From Rhodobacterales bacterium 52_120_T64 (GTDB lineage Bacteria > Pseudomonadota > Alphaproteobacteria > Rhodobacterales > Rhodobacteraceae): a DNA stretch of 64,000 nucleotides. Location: assembly GCA_002162875.1 (NCBI GenBank), contig MABA01000024.1, positions 124,001-188,000 of the forward strand, read 5' to 3'. Below, in pieces: positions 17,389-28,182 of this stretch (positions are counted from its first letter, which is position 1; each line of letters begins with the position of its first letter). The notes below the pieces were generated by a model. It saw only the letters and a list, made by a program, of their open reading frames with translations. It had not been told where the DNA came from and did not search any database. The position numbers were made by a program, and so were the translations under genes.

Positions 17389-18306
17389 TTAGGCTTTCAG
17401 GCTCGGGATGATCTGCTTTTTGCGAGACATGACGCCTGGAAGGACGACTGTGTCACCCGTAACGGTGCAATCAAACGACTTTTCAGCAACAGATTTAACG
17501 AAGTCGTTCGGGATTAGAAGCGTCGCGGATTCTGTCAGGATGTCGATGACAAACAATAGAACCTGATCAACACCGTCTTCGGATGCAACACCGGGCATGC
17601 TGGCGATAAGGTCTTTTTTGCGTTCTAGAACGGTCGCAGGGCTGGTTGTTTCTAGAACCGATACGCGGAAGTTTGTGTCGCCGACTTCGAATTTTTTGGA
17701 ATCCATGCGAATAAGTTCGGCATCGGAAAACTCAGCGATGTCAGATTTGGCAGCGAACATTTCGGCGGCATATTCAGCAATATCAATCTTCAGGTTTTCG
17801 GCCAGGCGATTGGCGACTTCAATGTCGCGCGGTGTTGTTGTCGGGCTACGGAATTCCAGTGTATCGGAAAGGATGCAGCTTAGGATCAGGCCTTTGATCG
17901 CGTCCGGCATGGTGTTTTGTGCAGGCGAGCGCATGATGCTGAACATCACGGTAGCAGTCGCGGCAACGGGGCGGATTGTAACGTTGATGGGTATGCTTGT
18001 TTTCAGGCCGCCGACCAGCATGTGGTGGTCGATGATCTGTTTGATTTCGGTGTTGTTGATGTTTGCAGGCAGCTCTGCCGGGTTGTTGGTGTCGACGATT
18101 ACTACTTTGTCACCGTCTTGCAGATCTAACATTTCCGGTGTTTCAAAACCCCAGCGCTTCAGAACGAACGCGGCCTCGGTATTTGGCGCGCCTTGCACGT
18201 AGGCTTTGGCAGGTTTGTCCTGCATTTCGTTCAGATACCATTCCCAAATAAGGGCAGATGCGGTTGCGTCGGTGTCGGGGGCTGTGTGGCCGAAAATTTT
18301 GATCAT
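17389..18306 (-). CDS. ppaC: Manganese-dependent inorganic pyrophosphatase
   Basis: This family II pyrophosphatase hydrolyses PPi in the cytosol. The 305-residue protein has the DHH-type metal motifs GHTAPDTDATASALIW near the N-terminus and IIDHHMLVG around residue 95. The C-terminal DHHA2 part ends with GVMSRKKQIIPSL, where SRKKQ is the substrate-binding signature. The ATG at 18306 gives the family N-terminus MIKIFGH; a longer frame to 18387 is unlikely. It is divergent from the groESL promoter. Confidence 0.94.
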   Translation of the reverse strand: MIKIFGHTAPDTDATASALIWEWYLNEMQDKPAKAYVQGAPNTEAAFVLKRWGFETPEMLDLQDGDKVVIVDTNNPAELPANINNTEIKQIIDHHMLVGGLKTSIPINVTIRPVAATATVMFSIMRSPAQNTMPDAIKGLILSCILSDTLEFRSPTTTPRDIEVANRLAENLKIDIAEYAAEMFAAKSDIAEFSDAELIRMDSKKFEVGDTNFRVSVLETTSPATVLERKKDLIASMPGVASEDGVDQVLLFVIDILTESATLLIPNDFVKSVAEKSFDCTVTGDTVVLPGVMSRKKQIIPSLKA

Positions 18307-18403
18307 GATGTGACTCGTTTTTTGTGCGCTGCAATAATTTCGTTTTATATATGCGGGTGGCAGGGCTTTGTCACCTATTAGTGGCAATCTGTGGCCGCAT
18401 CTC

Positions 18404-18432
18404 TTGACTCACCCAAATTGCTTGCCTAGATA
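18404..18432 (+). promoter_or_regulatory. groESL promoter
   Basis: A -35 box TTGACT (18404-18409) and a -10 box TAGATA (18427-18432) are separated by 17 bases. They place transcription start near 18439, exactly at the CIRCE operator. This is the expected architecture for HrcA-repressed chaperonin operons. Confidence 0.75.
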
Positions 18433-18439
18433 CCTACCG

Positions 18440-18466
18440 TTAGCACTCAATGGTGGTGAGTGCCAA
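18440..18466. promoter_or_regulatory. CIRCE operator (HrcA site)
   Basis: TTAGCACTC (18440-18448), 9 bases, GAGTGCCAA (18458-18466) matches the CIRCE consensus with a single deviation in the right arm (GAGTGCTAA expected). It lies between the promoter and groES, so HrcA repression of groESL is expected. No hrcA gene lies in this window. Confidence 0.93.
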
Positions 18467-18511
18467 AAGGCAAAACCACCGTAATTTGGAATACTCATAG
18501 GAGCATCCACA

Positions 18512-18799
18512 ATGGCATTTACACCTCTGCATGATCGCGTTGTTGTTCGTCGTCTTGAAGAAGACGAGAAAACATCCGGCGGCCTAATCATTCCTGACGC
18601 AGCCAAAGAAAAACCATCCGAAGGCGAAGTTGTTTCTGTTGGTGCAGGCGCACGTGACGAAGACGGCGATCGTATCGCAATGGACGTTAAAGCTGGCGAC
18701 AAAGTATTGTTTGGCAAATGGTCCGGCACGGAAATCAAGCTTGACGGCGAAGAGCTGTTGATCATGAAAGAATCCGACATTCTTGGCATTATTGCTTAA
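18512..18799 (+). CDS. groES: Co-chaperonin GroES
   Basis: This 95-residue 10-kDa chaperonin caps GroEL. It starts with [27 protein letters not shown], contains the mobile loop in that segment, and has the roof/beta-barrel elements [17 protein letters not shown] and [12 protein letters not shown]. Length is exactly typical. AGGAGC precedes the ATG, and groEL follows 28 bases after the stop with its own ribosome site. Confidence 0.98.
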   Translation: MAFTPLHDRVVVRRLEEDEKTSGGLIIPDAAKEKPSEGEVVSVGAGARDEDGDRIAMDVKAGDKVLFGKWSGTEIKLDGEELLIMKESDILGIIA

Positions 18800-18815
18800 G
18801 CGACCCCTATTATAA

Positions 18816-20477
<1,662 letters not shown>

Positions 20478-20574
20478 GGTTAAATCCTGAACAGGATTTG
20501 ACCGTAGGTGACAGGCGTTTGGCCTTCGGGCCGAATGCCGAGAACCTTGCCGTTCATAATGTTTGAATATTAAG

Positions 20575-20600
20575 GGGCTGCCTTCGGGTGGCCCTTTTTT
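20575..20600 (+). terminator. groESL rho-independent terminator
   Basis: GGGCTGCC (20575-20582), a TTCG tetraloop, and GGTGGCCC (20587-20594) pair along 8 bp with two wobbles. TTTTTT follows (20595-20600). It lies about 100 bases beyond the groEL stop. Confidence 0.9.
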
Positions 20601-20668
20601 ATCCGATAGCACGGATTAGGGATCAGATTTTTCTAGCTATCGTCGCGAATTAACTGTCTAAATCCTGT

Positions 20669-21511
20669 ATGCGACCTATTTTACTGACCGTTTTCGCCCT
20701 TACAGCTTTTGCTGCCAATTCTGTGCTTACGCGCAGTGCGTTGGCTTTGGACCAGATTGGGCCGGGTGCATTTATGGCAATTCGGTTGGCGTCTGGTGCG
20801 GTTATGCTGGCAGGGCTGGTAGCGTTTCGCGGTGGGCTGGGAAGTATGATGCGCCACGGAAGCGTGACATCGGCGGCATCTTTGTTGTTGTACGCGGCGG
20901 CTTTCTCTTTTGCTTATGTGACGTTGGACGCAGGGCTAGGGGCGTTGATATTGTTTGGCGGCACCCAGATTACCATGTTCGCAGGTGCCCTCCTAAAAGG
21001 GGAGCGGCCCCCGCCCGCCAGATGGGTTGGCTCGATTCTTGGTATGATCGGGTTAGGAATATTGTTTGCACCGGGCGCGAGCAGCCCAGATTTGTTCGGC
21101 ACAGCTTTAATGGCGTTTTCAGCAGTTGGTTGGGGCATTTATTCATTACGGGGGCGCGAAGTTTCCGCGCCGTTGCGGGCTACGGCCAGCAATTTCATAT
21201 TGGCTGCACCGGTTGGTATTCTGCTTTGGCTGATCATTCCGTCCGACGCGACGACGAGCATGAACGGGATACTACTGGCGGTGGCATCAGGGGCGTTGGC
21301 ATCGGGGGTCGGATATGCGGTGTGGTATGCGACGTTGCCAAAGCTCGATTCCAGTTTGGCGGCAATATTACAGCTGACCGTTCCAATCATCGCGCTTTTT
21401 GGCGGAATGGTGTTTTTGGGAGAAACAATGACCTGGGCGTTCGTTTTTTCCGCGACATTGATTTTGGGCGGTGTGTTTATCGCAATATTATGGCCCAGCC
21501 GGGCAAAGTAA
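20669..21511 (+). CDS. EamA/DMT family transporter
   Basis: This 280-residue integral membrane protein contains about ten hydrophobic helices in two EamA repeats (roughly residues 5-130 and 140-275). It starts with an RPILLTVFALTAFAANSVLTR segment typical of the drug/metabolite transporter superfamily. Conserved patterns include AIRLASGAVML and the second-repeat SAVGWGIYSLRGRE. Members export or import amino acids and other small metabolites; no substrate can be assigned. It is a single gene behind the groESL terminator. Confidence 0.85.
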   Translation: MRPILLTVFALTAFAANSVLTRSALALDQIGPGAFMAIRLASGAVMLAGLVAFRGGLGSMMRHGSVTSAASLLLYAAAFSFAYVTLDAGLGALILFGGTQITMFAGALLKGERPPPARWVGSILGMIGLGILFAPGASSPDLFGTALMAFSAVGWGIYSLRGREVSAPLRATASNFILAAPVGILLWLIIPSDATTSMNGILLAVASGALASGVGYAVWYATLPKLDSSLAAILQLTVPIIALFGGMVFLGETMTWAFVFSATLILGGVFIAILWPSRAK

Positions 21512-21604
21512 CTAGTTTCCCTAGAGTAAACCTTGATTACAATATTTTCCCGCGCCGTCTGTCACCGCGAATTTTTAAAGCAAACATTTTAACGGAGAAG
21601 AAAT

Positions 21605-21769
21605 ATGGCTGGCGAAAACGACAAGGTTGAAGTTTATCAAGACAAGCGCGGGGAATACCGCTGGCGTCGTTCAGCGAGCAACGGTCAGATCGCCGGTGCT
21701 TCTTGTGAAGGGTACAAGAATAAATCCGACGCCAAAGCAAATGCCGAGCGTCAGGGGTATTCCGGCTAA
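21605..21769 (+). CDS. YegP/DUF1508 small protein
   Basis: This 54-residue protein reads MAGENDKVEVYQDKRGEYRW, followed by RRSASNGQIAGASCEGYKNK and ending in a SDAKANAERQGY segment. It matches a single DUF1508 (YegP-like) repeat with the conserved Y-x-D-x-x-G-x-Y-R-W-R and N-G-x-I core. YegP-type proteins are small soluble beta-hairpin proteins of unknown function. A strong GGAGAAG site precedes the ATG. It converges on purK. Confidence 0.85.
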   Translation: MAGENDKVEVYQDKRGEYRWRRSASNGQIAGASCEGYKNKSDAKANAERQGYSG

Positions 21770-21784
21770 GTTTTTCATTGGGGA

Positions 21785-22846
21785 TCACCCTTTCGGAGAT
21801 ATCCGGTTCACGTGGCCCATCTTGCGGCCCGGTTTTACATCAGACTTGCCATAAAGATGCAATGCGCCATCGAGGTTTGGATGATCCAGCACATCCTCGC
21901 CAATTAGGTTGGTCATAACAGCGTCCGAATGGCGTTGGCCGTCCCCAAGTGTCCAGCCAGCAACTGCGCGGATGTGTTGTTCAAACTGATCGATGACACA
22001 GGCGTTTTGGGTCCAGTGGCCGGAGTTATGGACGCGCGGTGCGATTTCGTTAACGATCAAACCATTGTCGGTTATGAATAATTCCACGCCCATAACCCCA
22101 ACATAATCAAGCGCATTGAGGATTTTTCCAGCCAAAAGGATGGCGTCCATATGCTGACCGGCTGCCAGAGCCGCGGGAACGGTCGTTGTGTCGAGAATAC
22201 CGTCTTTGTGGATGTTCTCACCTGGATCGTAACAAACAACCGCGCCGTCGATACCGCGGGCCGCGATTACGGAAACCTCGCGTGTGAAGTTTACGAAGCC
22301 TTCTAGAACGGCAGGAGCACCTTTCAGGGCGATAAACGCATCTTCGGCTTGGGTGATGTCGGTTATGCGAGCTTGCCCTTTGCCGTCATACCCGAAACGG
22401 CGGGTTTTGAGGATAGCTGGGGTTCCGATGGTTTCTAGTGCTGCGGTTAAATCAGACAGGCTGTCGATCTGCGCATAAGGCGCGACCGTGATTCCAAGGT
22501 CGATCAGGAACGCTTTTTCGGTGATGCGGTCTTGAGAGACGGCCAGCGCCTTGCGGGTGGGCCGGATCGGGCGGACGGAATCTATAACGTCTAACGCCCC
22601 GGTCGGGATGTTCTCGAATTCATAGGTGATAACATCGACGGAGTTGGCGAAGGTTTTCAGGGCCTCGATATCGTCGTATCCGGCGGTGGTAACGCGATGC
22701 GCCACGTCACCTGCGGGGGGATTAGCGGCAGGCTCAAAAATGTGGGTTTTTAGCCCGAGACGTGCAGCTGCCATCGACAACATCCGGCCCAATTGTCCGC
22801 CACCAAGGATGCCGATTGTCGCGCCGGGGGGTAGGGCGTTAGTCAT
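21785..22846 (-). CDS. purK: 5-(carboxyamino)imidazole ribonucleotide synthase
   Basis: PurK makes N5-CAIR from AIR, bicarbonate and ATP in purine synthesis. The 353-residue ATP-grasp protein starts with [17 protein letters not shown], carries [12 protein letters not shown] (ATP-binding lid), and has [18 protein letters not shown] near the active site, all characteristic. It overlaps the purE stop by 8 bases, so translation is coupled. Confidence 0.96.
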   Translation of the reverse strand: MTNALPPGATIGILGGGQLGRMLSMAAARLGLKTHIFEPAANPPAGDVAHRVTTAGYDDIEALKTFANSVDVITYEFENIPTGALDVIDSVRPIRPTRKALAVSQDRITEKAFLIDLGITVAPYAQIDSLSDLTAALETIGTPAILKTRRFGYDGKGQARITDITQAEDAFIALKGAPAVLEGFVNFTREVSVIAARGIDGAVVCYDPGENIHKDGILDTTTVPAALAAGQHMDAILLAGKILNALDYVGVMGVELFITDNGLIVNEIAPRVHNSGHWTQNACVIDQFEQHIRAVAGWTLGDGQRHSDAVMTNLIGEDVLDHPNLDGALHLYGKSDVKPGRKMGHVNRISPKG

Positions 22847-23324
22847 GTGGTTCGTCCGCTATGGAATTGGAAAGGTTTGTGCGCCATGTTTCCAGCCGAT
22901 CGGCTAGTGCTGCGTCGCTGTTTGCAAGGATAGCGACGGCCATCAAGCCGGCGTTTGCCGCACCTGCTGCGCCAATCGCCATTGTGCCAACGGGAAACCC
23001 TTTGGGCATCTGTACGATTGAATAGAGCGAATCCACACCGGAAAGTGCTTTGGTCTGGATTGGAACGCCCAACACCGGCACGCGAGTCTTAGAGGCCATC
23101 ATGCCGGGCAAATGTGCGGCACCGCCAGCACCAGCAATAATTACCTGCAAGCCACGCTCAACCGCAGATTTACCATAAGCCCACAAACGATCAGGTGTGC
23201 GGTGCGCGGAAACGATTTTGGTTTCATACGCCACCCCGAGTTCATCGAGAATATCGGCGGCTAGTTTCATTGTCGGCCAGTCGGACTGGCTGCCCATGAT
23301 GATGCCGATTTTGGGTTGGGTCAT
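22839..23324 (-). CDS. purE: N5-CAIR mutase
   Basis: PurE converts N5-CAIR to CAIR. The 161-residue class I enzyme has [22 protein letters not shown] and [13 protein letters not shown], which form the nucleotide site with the catalytic His. The ATG at 23324 follows a GGGAGCAAACAG site. It overlaps purK and is preceded by the DUF465 gene on the same strand, suggesting a three-gene operon. Confidence 0.96.
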   Translation of the reverse strand: MTQPKIGIIMGSQSDWPTMKLAADILDELGVAYETKIVSAHRTPDRLWAYGKSAVERGLQVIIAGAGGAAHLPGMMASKTRVPVLGVPIQTKALSGVDSLYSIVQMPKGFPVGTMAIGAAGAANAGLMAVAILANSDAALADRLETWRTNLSNSIADEPHD

Positions 23325-23393
23325 CTGTTTGCTCCCGCCGGTTTGAGAAGGCCGCACTATACCCATTGAAGGCGTTGGTGCAAGGTGTGTGGA

Positions 23394-23612
23394 CTATGCT
23401 ATAATATCGGGGGTTAATTCATCCTCGATCCGCGCGATTTGGTCTTTTAGTGTTAGTTTTTGAATTTTTAGGCGACGCAAAGTTAGAGGATCTGCTGTGC
23501 GCGCCTCGCCGAGGGCGTGGATCGCGTCGTCCAGATCACGATGCTCGCGTTTAAGCATTGCCAGTCGCACACGCAGGATTTCGCGGTGACCCATGGTGGG
23601 TGGTGAAGTCAT
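23394..23612 (-). CDS. YdcH/DUF465 family protein
   Basis: This is a 72-residue, highly charged, helical protein. LAMLKREHRDLDDAIHAL and TLRRLKIQKLTLKDQIARIED form a coiled-coil hairpin. The H-x-x-L-D and L-K-K-x-K-L-x-L-K-D-x-I signatures of DUF465/YdcH are evident. The function is unknown; members are common small cytosolic proteins. It lies 69 bases upstream of purE on the same strand. An internal ATG seven codons in is an alternative start. Confidence 0.85.
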   Translation of the reverse strand: MTSPPTMGHREILRVRLAMLKREHRDLDDAIHALGEARTADPLTLRRLKIQKLTLKDQIARIEDELTPDIIA

Positions 23613-23681
23613 GACGCCTGCGCCCCTTTAGTTTCGTCCATTGACTATACCAAGTAGGTGTCCGCGCGAACACCCCGCGGG

Positions 23682-23710
23682 CTTGTTTTAATGTAAGTTC
23701 AGGCCCATAT
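23682..23710 (+). promoter_or_regulatory. Candidate RpoH (sigma-32) promoter of hsp20
   Basis: CTTGTT (23682-23687) and CCCATAT (23704-23710) are separated by 16 bases, close to the heat-shock sigma consensus CTTGAA and CCCATNT. The predicted start lies about 30 bases before the small heat-shock gene. Confidence 0.6.
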
Positions 23711-23749
23711 TTTCTATAACATCGATGTAGTTGTGAAAAGGTTTACCAA

Positions 23750-24151
23750 ATGCCGAAGTTCTCATTTTCCGCTCACCCATATCTGCTGGGATTCGATGCG
23801 TTAGAACAGATGCTGGAGAGCAGCGCTAAAACCAACAGCGACGGCTACCCGCCATATAATATCGAACAACTATGCAAAGACCGATTTCGCATAGTTCTGG
23901 CGGTCGCCGGATTTTCGATTGCGGATTTGTCGGTGATTGTCGAAGGGCCGCAGCTGACGATTAGCGGCGAGCAGACATTGAATGGGGCTGAGTTTCTGCA
24001 TCAAGGCATTGCGGCAAGGCAGTTCACAAGAGTTTTTGTTTTGGCGGACGGTATCGAAACGGCTGGTTGCAGTTTAGCGAATGGTCTGCTGACTGTTGAT
24101 TTGCACCGGATTGCGGCAAGCCAGGTAACACAACGGATTAAGATCATCTGA
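23750..24151 (+). CDS. Small heat-shock protein (Hsp20/alpha-crystallin)
   Basis: This 133-residue protein has the alpha-crystallin domain from about residue 37. PYNIEQLCKDRFRIVLAVAGF opens it and LTISGEQ is the central strand. ARQFTRVFVLADGIETAGCSLANGLLTVDLHR carries the A-x-x-x-N-G-L-L-T-V signature, and the tail ends in IKII. IbpA-like holdases bind unfolded proteins under heat. An RpoH-like promoter lies upstream. It is a monocistronic gene. Confidence 0.92.
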   Translation: MPKFSFSAHPYLLGFDALEQMLESSAKTNSDGYPPYNIEQLCKDRFRIVLAVAGFSIADLSVIVEGPQLTISGEQTLNGAEFLHQGIAARQFTRVFVLADGIETAGCSLANGLLTVDLHRIAASQVTQRIKII

Positions 24152-24728
24152 ATTCGAAGAAATTTGCGACTGACGTGATTACAACCTATGCGATTCGCTC
24201 GGGCTGAAAACACCCGATTACCGCTGTATATCCATTTGAATATATCTAATTGGATATGTTTTTGACCGAAAATGTTGGAATGGAAAATCCCGATATTGGC
24301 ACGCTTCAGTTTTATTGAAGTTTGTCTCTCATTTGAGATAGTTGTGACGAAATTTCTTAATTTGGTAATGAATTGGTGTATTTGCGCTCGGCTACTGTAC
24401 CTCGAGTTGTTAAGTTGAGGGTGTTAGTAACTAGTATCGAGGATCGTGAGTATCAAGTTGACGCTCAAATCGCCTGCCCCGTGTTGTGGTGCATGTGAAT
24501 TAGCTGGCGGGCCGCACTGGTTGACGAGTTTTGACACTGTCGCAAGACGTGTTTTTGATGAGTTCTACAGTGGGGTATTAAGCAATGGTTCTTGTTTCGG
24601 AAGGGTACCCCTTCTGCGCAAGGTGCCGAGTTCACACGTATTGCCCGAATGGCGAACGGTTTTCATAGTTTAAGAGCATGGACCCACCCTACGGGCCCAT
24701 GCTTTTTTATGCTCAAACAGTTTGTGAA
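24152..24728. other. Gene-free region with possible small RNA
   Basis: These 577 bases between hsp20 and sat-cysC hold no convincing protein gene. They contain AT-rich hairpins near 24220-24258 (ATATCCA/TGGATAT) and 24303-24319 (CTTCA/TGAAG), and GAAGGG/CCCTTC at 24600-24614. A clear plus-strand terminator ends the region. Because the terminator has no coding gene close upstream, an untranslated transcript ending at about 24708 is possible. A GTG frame at 24446-24673 is a poor protein candidate. Confidence 0.4.
24675..24708 (+). terminator. Rho-independent terminator
   Basis: AGCATGG (24675-24681) and CCATGCT (24697-24703) pair around an inner CCC/GGG stem and are followed by a T-run to 24708. 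It points in the plus direction and lies 20 bases before the convergent sat-cysC stop. Confidence 0.8.
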
Positions 24729-26435
24729 TTACCCAACAATCAGCCCCAATTGTTCCAGCTTCAGGATTACCTGATGCGCGCAGTTGTCGACGTCGACGTT
24801 TTCAGTGTCGACCACCAGCTCGGCTTTAGTCGGGGCCTCATAAGGGTCCGATATTCCTGTGAACTCTTTGATTTTGCCCTCGCGTGCCAGTTTATACAGA
24901 CCCTTGCGATCGCGGCGTTCACATTCCTCAAGGCTGGTGGATACGTGGACTTCTATGAAACTGCCGAAACTCTCGATATCTTCACGTACGGCGCGGCGCG
25001 TAGCGGTGTAAGGCGCGATGGGTGCACAGATGGCGATGCCGCCATTTTTGGTGATTTCAGAGGCGACATAGCCTATGCGGCGGATATTCAGGTCACGATG
25101 CTCTTTGCTGAACCCAAGTTCCGATGACAAGTTCTTGCGCACGACATCCCCGTCAAGCAGGGTAACGGGTCGGCCACCCATTTCCATCATCTTGACCATA
25201 AGCGCGTTAGCTATGGTGGATTTACCGGAACCTGACAGGCCGGTGAAGAACACGGTGAAGCCCTGTTTGGACTTGGCTGGGCGCGTGCGGCGCAATTCGG
25301 TTACCACATTCGGGAACGAGAACCAGTCGGGGATTTCCAAGCCTTCTACGAGGCGTCGACGCAGTTCTGTGCCGGAAATGTTTAGAATGGTTAAGGATTT
25401 ATCAACCTCGTCAATCGGCTCGTACTGGGCTTTTTCCTGCACATACACCATGTGTTTGAAATCAACCATTTCGACACCAATCTCGTCTTCATGCTTTCTA
25501 AACAACTCTTGGGCATCATAGGGGCCGTAGAAGTCGTTTCCGTCTGAATTTTTGCCCGGTCCAGCATGGTCGCGTCCAACGATGAAGTGTGTGCAGCCGT
25601 GATTAGCGCGGATCAGGCCGTGCCAGACCGCTTCGCGTGGACCGCCCATACGCATCGCGAGGTTTAGCAGCGACAGGGACGTTGTGGAGGATGGATACTT
25701 ATCAAGCACGGCCTCGTAACACCGCACGCGAGTGAAGTGGTCGATATCACCCGGTTTGGTTAGGCCAACAACCGGATGGATCAATAGATTGGCTTGTGCT
25801 TCCTTTGCGGCGCGGAACGTCAGTTCCTGATGCGCGCGATGCAGTGGATTGCGGGTCTGGAAGGCAACGACGCGACGCCAGCCCATTTTGCGGAAGTAGG
25901 TGCGCAGCTCGTTGGGGGTGTTGCGACGGCCACGATAATCGTAATGCACTGGGGCCTGAATACCGGTGATTGGTCCACCGAGGTATGTATTACCGGCAGT
26001 GTTATGCAGGTAGTTCACGGCAGGGTGGGCGATATCGTCTGCGCCATATACAGATGTGGCTTCCAGCGACTTATTTGGCGTCCATTTGTCGGTGATCGAT
26101 AGAATGGCGAGAATTACGCCTTCGGGATCGCGCAGCGCGATGTCTTGGCCCGGTTTCACTGTTTCGGCGAAAGCGTCTGAAATATCGAGATTGATCGGCA
26201 TCGGCCAAAGCGACCCGTCCGCTAGGCGCATATCTTTAACGACGCCGTCGTAGTCTTCTTCGCCCAAGAACCCTTTCAGCGGGTTGAAGCCGCCGTTCAT
26301 CAACAGCTCCAGATCGCACAGCTGGCGCGCTGTCAGATCCCAGCTAGGCAGCTCACCCGCCTCAACCTTTAGTTTCATGGCGCTGTCGTAAGAGACGTAG
26401 AGTTCGGGGACGGGGGCGTGAGGTTGGTTTGGCAT
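24729..26435 (-). CDS. Bifunctional sulfate adenylyltransferase/APS kinase
   Basis: This 568-residue fusion activates sulfate to APS and phosphorylates APS to PAPS. The N-terminal ATP sulfurylase part (to about residue 385) has VVAFQTRNPLHRAHQELT (the ATP-binding QTRNPxHRAH motif) and GRDHAGPGKNSDG. The C-terminal APS kinase has the Walker A motif FTGLSGSGKSTIAN and LLDGDVVRKNLSSELGFS. The order Sat then CysC is standard for this fused form. The ATG at 26435 follows GAGAAT. It probably feeds assimilatory sulfate reduction or sulfation. No other cys genes are adjacent. Confidence 0.95.
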   Translation of the reverse strand: MPNQPHAPVPELYVSYDSAMKLKVEAGELPSWDLTARQLCDLELLMNGGFNPLKGFLGEEDYDGVVKDMRLADGSLWPMPINLDISDAFAETVKPGQDIALRDPEGVILAILSITDKWTPNKSLEATSVYGADDIAHPAVNYLHNTAGNTYLGGPITGIQAPVHYDYRGRRNTPNELRTYFRKMGWRRVVAFQTRNPLHRAHQELTFRAAKEAQANLLIHPVVGLTKPGDIDHFTRVRCYEAVLDKYPSSTTSLSLLNLAMRMGGPREAVWHGLIRANHGCTHFIVGRDHAGPGKNSDGNDFYGPYDAQELFRKHEDEIGVEMVDFKHMVYVQEKAQYEPIDEVDKSLTILNISGTELRRRLVEGLEIPDWFSFPNVVTELRRTRPAKSKQGFTVFFTGLSGSGKSTIANALMVKMMEMGGRPVTLLDGDVVRKNLSSELGFSKEHRDLNIRRIGYVASEITKNGGIAICAPIAPYTATRRAVREDIESFGSFIEVHVSTSLEECERRDRKGLYKLAREGKIKEFTGISDPYEAPTKAELVVDTENVDVDNCAHQVILKLEQLGLIVG

Positions 26436-26579
26436 TCTATTCTCGATCAATTGCAGGAAACAGGGTCAGTTATCGGCCCCGTTTACGCGCATTATCGATA
26501 TAATTCCAACGATATTGCGGGAAAATCGACGAAAAACACGATTTACCCGCACATATTGCAACGCTGGAATAATTTCCCG

Positions 26580-27521
26580 CTACTCGTTGGCAGCTAGGAA
26601 ACGTTCCGCTTCTAGCGCTGCCATGCAACCCATTCCTGCCGAAGTGACGGCCTGACGGTATTTGTAATCCGTCAAATCTCCCGATGCGAACACGCCCGGA
26701 ATAGACGTTTCAGTGCTGTCGGGTTTGGTCACAACATATCCGCCCATGTGAGTCTCAAGCTGGTCTATGACCAATTCAGATGCAGGCGCGTGGCCGATGG
26801 CGATGAAGACGCCTTTGCAGGGGATATCTGTGATTTCGCCAGTTTTGACGTTTTTGACTTTTACGCCTTCCACGCCCAATGGCATGTCTGTTCCGTAAAC
26901 CTCTGCTAGTTCATTAAACCAGAGCGTTTCGATTTTCGGGTTGTTCAGCAGGCGATGTTCTAGAATTTTCTCGGACCGCAGTTCGTCGCGACGATGAATT
27001 AGTGTGACTTTTGAGGCAAAGTTGGTCAGGAACAGAGCTTCTTCAACAGCGGTGTTTCCGCCGCCAACAACGACAACTTCTTGGCCACGGTAGAAAAAAC
27101 CGTCACAGGTGGCACAAGCCGACACTCCGAAGCCCTGGAATTTCTCTTCGGAGGGTAGGCCCAACCATTTGGCTTGAGCGCCAGTCGCGAGGATTACAGC
27201 GTCGGCGGTGTAGGTGACGCCAGTATCACCCTTCGCAGTAAACGGGCGTTTGGACAGGTCGAGCGACGAAATGTGATCGGCGACGATGTTAGTCCCGGCT
27301 GCGCGGGCATGCTCTTCCATCTGGATCATCAGGTCGGGACCTTGGACTTCTTTATAGCCGGGCCAGTTTTCAACTTCGGTCGTAATTGTCAGCTGGCCAC
27401 CGGGTTGGATGCCCTGCACAAGCGTCGGTTCAAGCATAGCACGCGAGGCGTAAACGCCGGCTGTATATCCGGCGGGACCGGAGCCGATGATAAGGACGCG
27501 GGTGTGATGAGTCTCGGACAT
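26580..27521 (-). CDS. trxB: Thioredoxin-disulfide reductase
   Basis: TrxB passes electrons from NADPH through FAD to thioredoxin. The 313-residue protein has the FAD motif IIGSGPAGYTAGVYASRA, the redox centre ACATCDGFFYRG (CxxC), and the NADPH motif VVVVGGGNTAVEEALFL. GVFASGDLTDYKYRQAVTSAG closes the FAD domain. All family features are intact. It is divergent from the Lrp-type regulator gene, which has paired operator-like sites in the shared gap. Confidence 0.96.
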   Translation of the reverse strand: MSETHHTRVLIIGSGPAGYTAGVYASRAMLEPTLVQGIQPGGQLTITTEVENWPGYKEVQGPDLMIQMEEHARAAGTNIVADHISSLDLSKRPFTAKGDTGVTYTADAVILATGAQAKWLGLPSEEKFQGFGVSACATCDGFFYRGQEVVVVGGGNTAVEEALFLTNFASKVTLIHRRDELRSEKILEHRLLNNPKIETLWFNELAEVYGTDMPLGVEGVKVKNVKTGEITDIPCKGVFIAIGHAPASELVIDQLETHMGGYVVTKPDSTETSIPGVFASGDLTDYKYRQAVTSAGMGCMAALEAERFLAANE

Positions 27522-27594
27522 TTTGGTAACCTTTTAATTTGAGTTGGAAAGTATATAGGGCGTGCGGGCCCGCCTGTGAAGATGCAGAAAAATG

Positions 27595-27630
27595 CGAAAT
27601 AATATTGCGGTTGTACGAAATATTATTGCG
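27595..27630. promoter_or_regulatory. Paired Lrp-type operators
   Basis: CGAAATAATATTGCG (27595-27609) and CGAAATATTATTGCG (27616-27630) are two pseudo-palindromic 15-mers whose starts are 21 bp apart, two helical turns. They lie 51-86 bases before the Lrp-family start and in the gap shared with trxB. Spacing and an AT-rich core fit Lrp/AsnC binding sites. Confidence 0.65.
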
Positions 27631-27681
27631 TCTGCATGGCTGTGCGCCTAATAAGAGTAATTCAGATGAGCAGGAAAAATT

Positions 27682-28182
27682 ATGCCAGGCAGTAAACTCG
27701 ATCCGATTGACCGGAAAATTCTAGCGGAACTACAGGCCGATGGCCGGATGACGAATGTGGAGCTTTCTACACGTGTTGGGATATCTGCACCGCCTTGCCT
27801 GCGACGTGTTCGTTCGCTGGAAGATGCCGGATTTATTAAGGGTTATCATGCCGATGTGAATGCCCGCGAATTGGGCTTCGAGGTGCAAGTGTTCGCCATG
27901 GTCGGACTGCACTCGCAAGCCGAAGCTGACCTGTCCGAATTTGAAAACAAAGCCCGTAGCTGGCCGTTTGTACGCGAATGTCACATGCTTAACGGCGAGA
28001 TAGATTTCATTTTGAAGTGCGTAGCGCCCGATCTGTCCTCGTTTCAGCAGTTTTTGACCGAGGAATTGACCTCGGCAGAAAATGTGGCAAGCGTTAAGAC
28101 GTCCTTAGTTATCCGCTGTGCTAAGGATGAACCGGGCGTTCCGTTCGACATTATTGAAGCACGTGCGATTGACCAGACTTAA
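27682..28182 (+). CDS. Lrp/AsnC family transcriptional regulator
   Basis: This 166-residue protein has an N-terminal winged HTH (DPIDRKILAELQADGRMTNVELSTRVGISAPPCLRRVRSLEDAGFIKGY). A C-terminal RAM/AsnC ligand domain follows (VQVFAMVGLHSQAEADLSEFE ... RECHMLNGEIDFILKCVAPD). AGGAAA precedes the ATG. The effector is unknown. Because paired 21-bp-spaced sites lie directly upstream, autoregulation and possibly control of trxB are likely. It overlaps the convergent pgeF stop by four bases. Confidence 0.93.
   Translation: MPGSKLDPIDRKILAELQADGRMTNVELSTRVGISAPPCLRRVRSLEDAGFIKGYHADVNARELGFEVQVFAMVGLHSQAEADLSEFENKARSWPFVRECHMLNGEIDFILKCVAPDLSSFQQFLTEELTSAENVASVKTSLVIRCAKDEPGVPFDIIEARAIDQT

Noticed and set aside
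24446-24673. A 75-codon GTG-started frame before the terminator
   Set aside because: GAGGA lies only two or three bases before the GTG, composition is not protein-like, and no motif is seen. A non-coding transcript explains the terminator equally well.
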